Part shown: in pieces, positions 18,399 to 26,718 of the stretch
Numbering within the stretch: the stretch's first letter is position 1
How the letters are laid out: every line of letters starts with the position of its first letter
Source: Mucilaginibacter_A sp964251965
GTDB lineage: Bacteria > Bacteroidota > Bacteroidia > Sphingobacteriales > Sphingobacteriaceae
DNA: 64,000 nucleotides
Assembly (NCBI GenBank): GCA_964251965.1
Contig: CAXULQ010000003.1
Coordinates: 62,001-126,000, forward strand
Direction: 5' to 3'
Notes under the pieces: model-generated
What the model saw: only the letters and a program-made list of their open reading frames with translations
Told to the model about the DNA's origin: nothing
Database searches by the model: none
Program-made: the position numbers and the translations under genes

Positions 18399-18824
18399 AA
18401 AATAATAGGTTTAAGTTAAAAACTATGGCCTGCCCGAAAGCAGGGACTGTTAATAAAGATTGAGGTTTATCTTGAGGATTAAGTTCGCCTCTCAGGATTA
18501 TAAGTAGTTTTTTTCATCATATGCAGTTGTTTAATTTAGATAATGATACAAAAGTCAAAAATGAATGGATGCGTTGCTCTTCTTTTTTCAGTTCCGGGCC
18601 AGACCAAATTTTACCCGGTAAAAGAAGCATCGCAATATTCAACCAAAAAAATAAGTTAAAAATGTTTACTTAAAAAACAAGCTTTAATAGTTTGATTGGT
18701 ATTTTTTAGGTACCGACTAAGGAAGTAAATAAATTTTAAACTTCCTATTTCTTTTTTAAAATTTTAAAAAGTTTTCTGTTTGTCGGTTTATTATTCTAAA
18801 TATGTAAAATATTGAACCTAAAAC
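18399..18824. promoter_or_regulatory. Divergent regulatory region between susC-like and ROK genes
   Basis: These 426 bases must hold both promoters. An interrupted inverted repeat, GGAAGT (18721-18726) and ACTTCC (18740-18745) around an AT-rich core, sits about 80 bases before the ROK start and is a candidate operator for that regulator. A dispersed-motif copy lies at 18619-18631. A small hairpin, CCTGC/GCAGG, lies near 18430. A weak -7-like TAAATATG is at 18797-18804. None is proven. Confidence 0.4.
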
Positions 18825-20036
18825 ATGACCGCCCATAGTATAGAATTTTTACTTAACTACAGTGAAGCCATTAAATGCCTATATTACAACGAAGTACTTA
18901 CCAGTGCCGACATTAGTAACTACACAGGCAAAAGTATCCCGCATACCATTAAAGTGCTGAACGAACTGATCAAAGAAGGTTATGTGGCCGAAAAGGGATT
19001 TGCCACTTCGAGCGGCGGCCGCAAGCCTTTAAACTATTCGCTTGTTGCAGATACGCATTATCTGCTTTCGGTGGCGATGGATCAGTTTTCGGCACAAATG
19101 GTGGTGGTGGATATGAACAACAATTTTGTGAGTAATGTTGCCCGCTACGAGTTTGACATCCATCTTTTACAGGCCGAAACTTTCGTTGGCCAATTAAAAA
19201 ACTTTCTGGAAAATTGCGGCGTCCCCAAAACCAAAATCCTTGGCATCGGCCTTACCATGCCGGGTTTTGTAGATACGAAGGCCGGTGTAAACTATACTTT
19301 CTTAAAGGTTGAGGGCCAGACTTTGGTAGAATATATCCAGCAAAATATCTCGATCCCGGTTTTTTTGGACAATGATTCTACCGCTATTGCCCTGGCCGAG
19401 CAAAAGTTTGGCGTAGCGGCACATATCAAAAACGTGATGGTGCTAAACTTAGGCTGGGGGATTGGTTTGGGGATGATTTTGAACGATAAAATCTTCAGGG
19501 GAAACAACGGTTTGGCCGGGGAGTTTAGCCATATCCCGCTTTTTAAAAACGGGAAGCTTTGTAATTGCGGCAAGCACGGTTGCTTAGAAACAGAAGCTTC
19601 TTTAATAGCCGTAACAGCCACTGCCAAACAAGGCATCCGGCAGGGGCAAATTACCAGCCTGGCCAATTATAAAGAGGTTGACGCTGATGCGATTATTACC
19701 GAGGCCATCAAAGGCGATGTGTTTTCTGTGAAACTGATCTCGGAAGCTGCATATCATGTAGGCGAAGGACTGGCAATTTTAATCCATTTGATGAACCCGG
19801 CCGCTATTGTTTTAAGCGGAAAAGGAAGCGTTGTCGGTAAGTTGTGGTTGGCACCAATCCAACAAGCCATTAACGAGCATTGCATCCCGATGCTGACCAA
19901 TTATACCGAATTTATCATCTCCAACTTAAACACCAAAGCACAGTTGATCGGCAGCGCGGCATTGGTGGTCGAAAATTTTGGCAAAAAGCTGGCAGATAAA
20001 TTGGCAGCCATAGAAGAAAATGCTTATGTAAACTGA
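18825..20036 (+). CDS. ROK family transcriptional regulator/sugar kinase-like protein
   Basis: A 403-aa protein of the NagC/Mlc type. The N-terminal winged helix (about residues 10-70; SADISNYTGKSIPHTIKVLNEL, then SSGGRKP) precedes a ROK fold. The ROK part shows ILGIGLTMPGFVD, FLDNDSTAIALAEQ, NLGWGIGLGMIL and the zinc site CNCGKHGCLE near residue 246. It likely senses a sugar or sugar phosphate (GlcNAc-related, by context) and controls the adjacent glycan genes. It opens a same-strand run with the GH2, NagB-like, permease and GH92 genes. Confidence 0.9.
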   Translation: MTAHSIEFLLNYSEAIKCLYYNEVLTSADISNYTGKSIPHTIKVLNELIKEGYVAEKGFATSSGGRKPLNYSLVADTHYLLSVAMDQFSAQMVVVDMNNNFVSNVARYEFDIHLLQAETFVGQLKNFLENCGVPKTKILGIGLTMPGFVDTKAGVNYTFLKVEGQTLVEYIQQNISIPVFLDNDSTAIALAEQKFGVAAHIKNVMVLNLGWGIGLGMILNDKIFRGNNGLAGEFSHIPLFKNGKLCNCGKHGCLETEASLIAVTATAKQGIRQGQITSLANYKEVDADAIITEAIKGDVFSVKLISEAAYHVGEGLAILIHLMNPAAIVLSGKGSVVGKLWLAPIQQAINEHCIPMLTNYTEFIISNLNTKAQLIGSAALVVENFGKKLADKLAAIEENAYVN

Positions 20037-20114
20037 TTTTAATCACCAAAAAAAGCGTGCTAAAAGAAGCATTGTGCTTCCATAAAATTTACCATCATTT
20101 TAAACTGGATTATA

Positions 20115-22814
20115 TTGCAAACTTCAACCAAACCAACAAAACTTAGTTTTTCAAAAACAGCAATCGTTGCAGCTTGCACCAGGGCAATGGCCCATGCTGT
20201 TTTTATCACTGTTTTTTTAGTGTCGGCAGCAAAGGCGCAAATTGCTTATGAATTAAATTCCGGTTGGAAATGTACACCGGTTTCGGAAGTTAAAACCGAC
20301 GGAAAAGCTTTATCGCAACCAAACGCTTCCACTCAAAACTGGATGCCGGCAACCGTTCCGGGAACAGTTTTGACCACGCTTTTGAACAACCATAAAGTGC
20401 CCGACCCTTTCTATGGGATGAACAACGAACACATCAAAGACATCTACAATACCGGCAGAGGTTATTATACGTATTGGTTTGTAAAAGATTTTGAAGAAGC
20501 TGCTCCTGCAAACGGCAACCAGGTTTATCTCAATTTTCGCGGGATTAATTATTCTGCAGAAATCTACCTCAACGGCAAAAAAGTAAACCCAAAAACACAT
20601 ATGGGCATGTTTTTGCGGGAAAGTTATAACATCAGTTCTTTGCTGAGTAAAACAGGAAAAAACCGTTTGGCAGTGCTGGTTTATCCGCCCGATCCGGTTG
20701 GAAACCCAAACGACGGACAAGGCGGCGACGGCCGGATTGCCAAAGGCGTTGGCTTGCAATACACGGCCGGATGGGATTGGATCGCACCGATGCGCGACCG
20801 CAATACCGGCATTTGGGATAAAGTTACGATTGAAAAAACGGGAGAAATCAACCTAAAAAATCCACATGTAATTACGGTGGTTCCGGGTGTCCGCAAAGTT
20901 TCGGGCGATCAGCAACCGGCCATTATTAAAGCATCGGCTGAATTACAAAACGCTAAAAATTATGCGGTAAAAGGAGTATTGCAGTTTACGCTGGATGGAA
21001 ATACGGTTTCTAAAAACATAACGCTTCAACCTAATTCAACGCAGGAAGTTTCACTTGCCGATCTCAGCTTAAAAAATCCAAAATTGTGGTGGCCGCATGG
21101 TTACGGTCCGCAAAATTTATACAATTCAAAAATTCAGTTTTTAGTTGGAAACAAAGTTTCCGATCAGGAAAATGTTTCCGTTGGCGTTCGGGAAATTACC
21201 ACGAGTTGGAACGCCGAAACGCAAAGCCGACAGGTAGAAGTAAACGGACAAAAAGTATTTATCAAAGGCGGCAACTGGATTATTTCGGATGCGATGCTGC
21301 GTTTTACCGATGCGCGTTATGATGCCGAGATCCGTTTTCACCGCGATATGAACCTCAACCTGATCCGGGTTTGGGGCGGCGCTTTGGTAGAGCGGCCGGA
21401 GTTTTACCAGGCTTGCGACAAATACGGTTTGCTGGTTTTTCAGGATTTCTGGATTTCGGGCGATGCGGACGGAAAATGGTTTGATCCGCAGAAAGCTGAC
21501 GACCAGTGGACGCGCCGCAAATATCCCGACGATCACGGGTTGTATTTGAAGTCCGTTTCCGATCAGATCAAATTGGTTCGTAATCATCCTTCACTCGCAA
21601 TTTGGTGCGGCGGAAATGAAACTACGCCGCCGGAAGATATTTTGCTGGCCGTCCGCGATACGTTGATGCCGAAATTAGACGGCACGCGCTGGTTTGTAGA
21701 TTATTCTAATTCGGATAAAATGTCGCTTAATACTTTGGGCGGCAACGGTGATGGCCCGTACGGCATCCAGCCAGTTTCCGCTTTTTGGCAGGACCGGACG
21801 TTTCCTTTCAATTCCGAAATTGGTTCGGTTGGTTTGAGCGATTACGAATCGTTGCAGCGTTTCATTCCCGAAAAAAATATGGTTGCGCCCCAATTTTATG
21901 CCGATAAAAGAAGCACTAAGGTTGATTCTGTTTGGGATTACCACAAATATATTGGCTACGATGCTTCCATCGATCCTTACGGGAAAGCAAAAAATGCCAA
22001 AGATTTTGCAACGAAAGCGCAGTTGGTTAATTACGACCAGTACCGCGCGCTGATGGAAGGTTTCAGTTCGCACATGTGGAGCTGGTACACGGGCACGATC
22101 ATCTGGAAAACGCAAAACCCGTGGACGGCAATGCGCGGCCAGATGTACGATTATTACCTCGACCCGAACGCCTGTTTGTATGGTTTGCACAACGGCAGCG
22201 AGCCTTTGCATCCGATGTACAACCCGGTTACGGGCATGGTTTCCATCGTTAACAATACTTTTGAAACCAAACGCGATTTAATGCTCACCGTTAAAACCAT
22301 CAGCATGAGCGGCGCGGATAGTTTGGTTACGCAGGTTTTTGTGGAAGTGCAGCCTTCGTCCGTTAAAGATTTTTTGCCGGTAAAAACAGTATTGGATAAA
22401 CGGGCGCGGGAAAAAGGCGCGTTTTTGTGCCTGCAAATCCTCGATAAAAACAAGCATAAACTGAGCGAAAATATTTACTGGATAAAAGATGCATCGGGCA
22501 ATTATTCCGGCTTGCAGGAAATGGCTCCGTCGCAACTGCAAATAACTGCCGGCAAGTTAGTTAATGGAAAAATTGAAGTAACTTTAACCAACCCGGCCAA
22601 AGCACCGCTGGCATTTTTTAACCGCTTGTCGCTGATTGATGCGGCAACGCATAAACGCGTTTTACCGGTTTTTTATTCGGATAATTACGTTTCGGTTTTG
22701 CCCGGCGATGGGCAGAAAGTAACGCTGGATTATCAGCTTAAAACCGGTGAACCGATGCCACAACTTTCGGTAAGCGGCTGGAATTTGTCCGAAAAATTCA
22801 TCACGATAAAATAA
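20115..22814 (+). CDS. Glycoside hydrolase family 2, beta-mannosidase/exo-glucosaminidase type
   Basis: An 899-aa exported enzyme that removes terminal beta-linked mannose or glucosamine. The N-terminal GH2 sugar-binding domain (about 45-210), the immunoglobulin-like domain (about 250-360) and the TIM barrel (about 370-680) are in order. Acid/base Glu is in LAIWCGGNET, nucleophile-region Glu in FNSEIGSVGL. Substrate is narrowed to beta-mannoside or beta-glucosaminide by subfamily look; N-glycan beta-mannose fits the neighbours. A TTG at 20115 gives a 42-aa leader ending SAAKAQ; an ATG at 20187 would give a shorter, also plausible signal peptide. Confidence 0.9.
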   Translation: MQTSTKPTKLSFSKTAIVAACTRAMAHAVFITVFLVSAAKAQIAYELNSGWKCTPVSEVKTDGKALSQPNASTQNWMPATVPGTVLTTLLNNHKVPDPFYGMNNEHIKDIYNTGRGYYTYWFVKDFEEAAPANGNQVYLNFRGINYSAEIYLNGKKVNPKTHMGMFLRESYNISSLLSKTGKNRLAVLVYPPDPVGNPNDGQGGDGRIAKGVGLQYTAGWDWIAPMRDRNTGIWDKVTIEKTGEINLKNPHVITVVPGVRKVSGDQQPAIIKASAELQNAKNYAVKGVLQFTLDGNTVSKNITLQPNSTQEVSLADLSLKNPKLWWPHGYGPQNLYNSKIQFLVGNKVSDQENVSVGVREITTSWNAETQSRQVEVNGQKVFIKGGNWIISDAMLRFTDARYDAEIRFHRDMNLNLIRVWGGALVERPEFYQACDKYGLLVFQDFWISGDADGKWFDPQKADDQWTRRKYPDDHGLYLKSVSDQIKLVRNHPSLAIWCGGNETTPPEDILLAVRDTLMPKLDGTRWFVDYSNSDKMSLNTLGGNGDGPYGIQPVSAFWQDRTFPFNSEIGSVGLSDYESLQRFIPEKNMVAPQFYADKRSTKVDSVWDYHKYIGYDASIDPYGKAKNAKDFATKAQLVNYDQYRALMEGFSSHMWSWYTGTIIWKTQNPWTAMRGQMYDYYLDPNACLYGLHNGSEPLHPMYNPVTGMVSIVNNTFETKRDLMLTVKTISMSGADSLVTQVFVEVQPSSVKDFLPVKTVLDKRAREKGAFLCLQILDKNKHKLSENIYWIKDASGNYSGLQEMAPSQLQITAGKLVNGKIEVTLTNPAKAPLAFFNRLSLIDAATHKRVLPVFYSDNYVSVLPGDGQKVTLDYQLKTGEPMPQLSVSGWNLSEKFITIK

Positions 22815-22858
22815 GTATTTACCTCAACATAAATCAACCTAAAACTAAAACAACACGC

Positions 22859-24775
22859 ATGGCCCGTTTAAATTTGCTGGAAGAAACCCGGTACGAAAAG
22901 CTGCCGGTTACGGTATATCCGGATGCTTCTTTTGCCTCTAAAAAAGTGGCGAAAAGGATTGCCGATTTGATTAATGATAAAAATGAAAAAGGCGAAAAAA
23001 CGATTTTAGGTTTGGCCACCGGAGCCACGCCGGTTAAAGTTTATGCCGAATTGGTGCGGATGCACCGGGAAGAAGGGCTGAGTTTTGCCAATGTAATTAC
23101 CTTTAATCTGGATGAATATTTCCCGATGAAGCCGGATGCCGTGCAGAGTTACGTTACATTTATGAACGAAAACCTGTTCGATCATATTGATGTTGCGAAA
23201 GAAAATATCCACATCCCAGACGGAACTTTGAAGCAGGAAGATGTTGCAGCTTTTTGTCTGGATTACGAAAGAAAGATCAGCGAATACGGCGGTTTGGATT
23301 TGCAGGTTTTAGGCATCGGGCGTACCGGCCACATCGGTTTTAACGAGCCGGGTTCTGCACCAAATTCGGGAACGCGATTGGTTACTTTGGATGATTTGAC
23401 GCGCCGTGATGCTTCCCATGATTTTGGCGGAAAAGAAAATGTGCCGGTAAAAGCGATCACGATGGGCATCGGGACGATTTTTAAAGCACGTGAAATTATT
23501 TTGATGGCCTGGAATTCTAAAAAAGCTTCCATTATTAAAAAAGCGGTGGAAGGCGAGATTTCTTCGGATGTTCCGGCAACATATTTGCAACTATCTGATA
23601 ATGTAGAGTTTGTTTTGGACGAAGGCGCCGCGGAACAGCTTACCCGTTTTAACACGCCCTGGTTAGTTAAAGATTGCGTTTGGACAGATCAGCTGATTAA
23701 AAAAGCAGTGATCTGGCTGGCTTCAACCTTAAACAAACCGGTTTTAAAACTGACCGAAGAAGATTACAACAACCACGGCATGGCGCAGCTGGCCACCGAA
23801 AAAGGCCCGGTTTATAACATCAATATTAATATTTTTAACCAGGTTCAACATACCATAACTGGCTGGCCGGGCGGTAAACCGAATGCAGACGATAGTCAGC
23901 GGCCGGAACGTGCCGAACCTGCTAAAAAACGTGTGATCGTGTTTTCGCCGCACCCGGATGACGATGTAATTTCTGTTGGCGGCACGTTTATCCGTTTGGT
24001 AGATCAGGGACACGATGTGCATGTGGCTTACCAAACTTCGGGCAACAACGCCGTTTGGGATGATGATGCCCTGCGTTACGTAGAATTTGCAATTGATTTT
24101 GCGAAAAGCCAGCACCAGGAAGCCACGCAACTGGAAAGTTTGTACCACAACATGCGTAAATTCTCCCAAAACAAACACCCGAACCAGGAAGACCCGCAGG
24201 AAATGAAAACGGTAAAGGGGCTGATTAGAAAAGGCGAAGCCATTGCCGGGGCGCGTTTTGCCGGTGTGCCGGACGACCATATCCACTTTATGGACTTGCC
24301 TTTTTATGACCGGTTGAAAGTGCAGAAAAATGTGAGTTTTGAAGATGATATCCAAAAAAATATTCAGCTTTTGCAGGAAGTAAAGCCGCACCAGGTTTTT
24401 GCTGCCGGGGATTTTGCCGATCCGCACGGTACGCATAAAATCTGTTTCAATATTATGGTGGAAGCCTTAAACCGTTTAAAAGATGAAGCGTGGACGAAAG
24501 ACTGCTGGATCTGGCTGTACCGCGGTGCCTGGCACGAGTTTGAAACACACGAAATTGAAATGGCCGTTCCGCTTTCCCCGCAGGAAGTGGTCCGCAAAAG
24601 GCTGGCTATTTATAAGCACCAGTCGCAAAAAGATCTGCCGGTTTTCCCGGGCGATGACGCGCGCGAGTTTTGGGTGCGGGCAGAAGACCGTAACCGCGAA
24701 ACCGCCTGTGCTTATGATAAACTTGGCCTGGCAGAATATGAAGCGATGGAAGCATTTGTAAGATACCGGTTTTAG
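22859..24775 (+). CDS. Fused glucosamine-6-phosphate deaminase-like and LmbE/PIG-L deacetylase-like protein
   Basis: A 638-aa cytoplasmic fusion. Residues 1-about 290 are NagB-like: TFNLDEYFPM (Asp85, counterpart of E. coli Asp72) and GIGRTGHIGFNEPGS with His158 and Glu163. The Asp that normally precedes this His (GNDGH in E. coli) is Thr156 here. After a Pro/charged linker, residues about 357-630 are LmbE-like, with the metal motif HPDDD at 365-369 and DPHGTHK near 523. Known logic: PIG-L-type domains deacetylate GlcNAc derivatives and NagB makes fructose-6-phosphate, so one chain could run two steps of GlcNAc catabolism. Deaminase activity is uncertain because of the missing Asp. Confidence 0.9.
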   Translation: MARLNLLEETRYEKLPVTVYPDASFASKKVAKRIADLINDKNEKGEKTILGLATGATPVKVYAELVRMHREEGLSFANVITFNLDEYFPMKPDAVQSYVTFMNENLFDHIDVAKENIHIPDGTLKQEDVAAFCLDYERKISEYGGLDLQVLGIGRTGHIGFNEPGSAPNSGTRLVTLDDLTRRDASHDFGGKENVPVKAITMGIGTIFKAREIILMAWNSKKASIIKKAVEGEISSDVPATYLQLSDNVEFVLDEGAAEQLTRFNTPWLVKDCVWTDQLIKKAVIWLASTLNKPVLKLTEEDYNNHGMAQLATEKGPVYNININIFNQVQHTITGWPGGKPNADDSQRPERAEPAKKRVIVFSPHPDDDVISVGGTFIRLVDQGHDVHVAYQTSGNNAVWDDDALRYVEFAIDFAKSQHQEATQLESLYHNMRKFSQNKHPNQEDPQEMKTVKGLIRKGEAIAGARFAGVPDDHIHFMDLPFYDRLKVQKNVSFEDDIQKNIQLLQEVKPHQVFAAGDFADPHGTHKICFNIMVEALNRLKDEAWTKDCWIWLYRGAWHEFETHEIEMAVPLSPQEVVRKRLAIYKHQSQKDLPVFPGDDAREFWVRAEDRNRETACAYDKLGLAEYEAMEAFVRYRF

Positions 24776-24776
24776 T

Positions 24777-24872
24777 TTTTAGTAGGGGCGATTCATGAAT
24801 CGCCCGAAACAGTTCGTAAATTGCCTCAAACAAGATTTTAAACGGGCGATTCATGAATCGCCCCTGCTAAAA
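24777..24872. repeat. BIME/REP-like palindromic doublet
   Basis: The palindrome GGGCGATTCATGAATCGCCC occurs twice (24786-24805, 24844-24863). The outer flanks TTTTAGTAGGGG and CCCCTGCTAAAA make the whole 96 bases an inverted repeat with one mismatch. It sits directly after the NagB-like gene stop. This core is typical of mobile REP-type intergenic repeats. A dispersed-motif copy abuts it (24875-24887, minus). Confidence 0.85.
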
Positions 24873-24923
24873 CCGATGCTTCTTTTATCACCTAAAAATT
24901 AGTAACACCTAAAATTTTTCATC

Positions 24924-26237
24924 ATGACAAATATCTCCAGTCCATCCGCTTCATCAAGCCTAAACCCGGACAAAAGCTCTAAAGCCATCCTGATTATCGG
25001 CGCACTGTTTTTCATTTTTGGTTTCGTAACCTGGATGAATTCCGTTTTAATCCCGTACTTAAAATTAGCCTGCGAGCTGAATAATTTTGAATCGTACCTG
25101 GTTGCGTTTGCATTTTATATTTCTTATCTGGTGATGGCGATTCCGTCGGCGTGGCTGTTAAAAAGATCAGGTTTTAAAAACGGGATGTCCTTCGGGCTGG
25201 CCATCATGGCGGTTGGTGCTTTGATTTTTATCCCCGCCGCGCTCAGCCGGACGTACATACTGTTTTTAGTGGGTTTATTTGTGCAGGGGACCGGTTTGGC
25301 TGTTTTGCAAACGGCATCTAACCCATACATCACTATTTTAGGCCCGGCTGAAAGTGCTGCAAAACGTATCAGTATTATGGGGATCTGTAATAAAATTGCA
25401 GGTGCCATTGCGCCGATTGCTTTAGGTGCCATTGCTTTAAAAGATGCCGACGGTTTAAAAGTGAGATTGATTTCGATGCCAGCCGCACAAAAAATTGAAG
25501 AACTAAACGCACTTGCCCACCGCGTGATTACACCATACATTATCATCGTTATCATTCTGGTTATCCTGGCCATTCTGATCTCGTTCTCCACACTTCCTGA
25601 AATTGATACCGACCACGAAGATGAAGCCGTTGCCGCAGCCAATACCAACAAAACCAGCATCTTCCAGTTTCCGCATTTGCTGCTGGGCGTTTTTACCTTG
25701 TTTTTATATGTTGGTGTGGAGGTTTTGGCCGGCGATTCCATCATCAGTTATGGCGCAAGCCAAGGTATTCCCTTATCTACTGCCAAATTTTTTACCACCT
25801 GTACTTTGTTGGGGATGATCATCGGTTACATCACCGGGATCATCTGCATCCCAAAATACTTTAAGCAGGAGCAGGCTTTAAAAGTTTCCGCAGTTCTGGG
25901 CGTAATTTTTTCAATTGGCGCGATCTTTACAACCGGTTATCTATCCGTTTTATTTATTGCTTTGCTGGGGTTGGCCAACTCGCTTTTGTGGCCGGCCATC
26001 TGGCCGCTGGCGATTGCCGGTTTAGGCCGGTTTACCAAAATCGGTTCTTCTTTTATGATTATGGCCATTGGCGGCGGCGCTTTAATCCCATTAGCGTATG
26101 GCCGTTTGGCTGATGTTGTTAACCCAACGCACGCTTACTGGATTTTGGTTCCGTGTTATTTGTTTATTTTATTTTATGGGATAAAAGGGCATCGTATTGG
26201 TTTGAAAACCTTTATCATGAAAGAGGATCTTGTTTAA
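24924..26237 (+). CDS. Major facilitator sugar permease, FucP/GluP/NagP type
   Basis: A 437-aa, 12-helix inner-membrane proton-sugar symporter. The start (ILIIGALFFIFGFVTWMNS) and LQTASNPYITILGP near residue 125 are hallmarks of the FucP/glucose-galactose branch, which includes the NagP GlcNAc permease. A cytoplasmic loop rich in Glu/Asp (EIDTDHEDEA) separates the halves. Its place between the NagB/LmbE-like fusion and GH92 genes suggests uptake of GlcNAc or mannose released in the periplasm. Substrate is inference. Confidence 0.92.
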   Translation: MTNISSPSASSSLNPDKSSKAILIIGALFFIFGFVTWMNSVLIPYLKLACELNNFESYLVAFAFYISYLVMAIPSAWLLKRSGFKNGMSFGLAIMAVGALIFIPAALSRTYILFLVGLFVQGTGLAVLQTASNPYITILGPAESAAKRISIMGICNKIAGAIAPIALGAIALKDADGLKVRLISMPAAQKIEELNALAHRVITPYIIIVIILVILAILISFSTLPEIDTDHEDEAVAAANTNKTSIFQFPHLLLGVFTLFLYVGVEVLAGDSIISYGASQGIPLSTAKFFTTCTLLGMIIGYITGIICIPKYFKQEQALKVSAVLGVIFSIGAIFTTGYLSVLFIALLGLANSLLWPAIWPLAIAGLGRFTKIGSSFMIMAIGGGALIPLAYGRLADVVNPTHAYWILVPCYLFILFYGIKGHRIGLKTFIMKEDLV

Positions 26238-26257
26238 ACCATTATCAATCGTACACC

Positions 26258-26653
26258 ATGACACGAAGGGTTTTTTTACAACATGATGCAATCAAATTCC
26301 CGGAAGGTTACCAGCTCAACATCAACCCGGACAACAATGCGCATCAGTATTTTGAGATTGAAATTAATCAGTTTAATAAAATTTTCGATCTATATTTACC
26401 AAACCTTACTGTTTTTACCATGCCTTTTTCGGAGTTGCAAAAGCAGTATTTATGGATAGTTTATTACCGGCAAAAACAGTATCAGCAAAAAAATAAAAAG
26501 TATGAGGCAACGCTGGCCGAGTTGAAAATTGAGCGGAGTGTGAGGATTGAAGATCGGGAAAACCTGTTGGAAATGGATGCTTCGGCCAAACAATTACCGC
26601 TACAGTTAAGGTCGAAGGAAGCGCATTTATCAGCATTAATGATGAAGGTTTAA
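26258..26653 (+). CDS. Hypothetical 131-aa protein in the glycan locus
   Basis: Start at ATG 26258 avoids overlap with the permease; the longer in-frame reading from 26153 runs over that gene. The protein begins MTRRVFLQHDAIKFPEGYQLN, has no signal peptide, and becomes a charged helix rich in Lys/Glu/Gln (YRQKQYQQKNKKYEATLAEL). No family recognised. A dispersed-motif copy with C in place of the first T lies inside it at 26471-26483. Between a permease and GH92 with short gaps, it is probably co-transcribed. Confidence 0.55.
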   Translation: MTRRVFLQHDAIKFPEGYQLNINPDNNAHQYFEIEINQFNKIFDLYLPNLTVFTMPFSELQKQYLWIVYYRQKQYQQKNKKYEATLAELKIERSVRIEDRENLLEMDASAKQLPLQLRSKEAHLSALMMKV

Positions 26654-26718
26654 TCGAAACGATCAAACCGAAACTACGAGCAGCCACTGTTGTAAAAGAG
26701 ATATTTAAAGATAACTAC

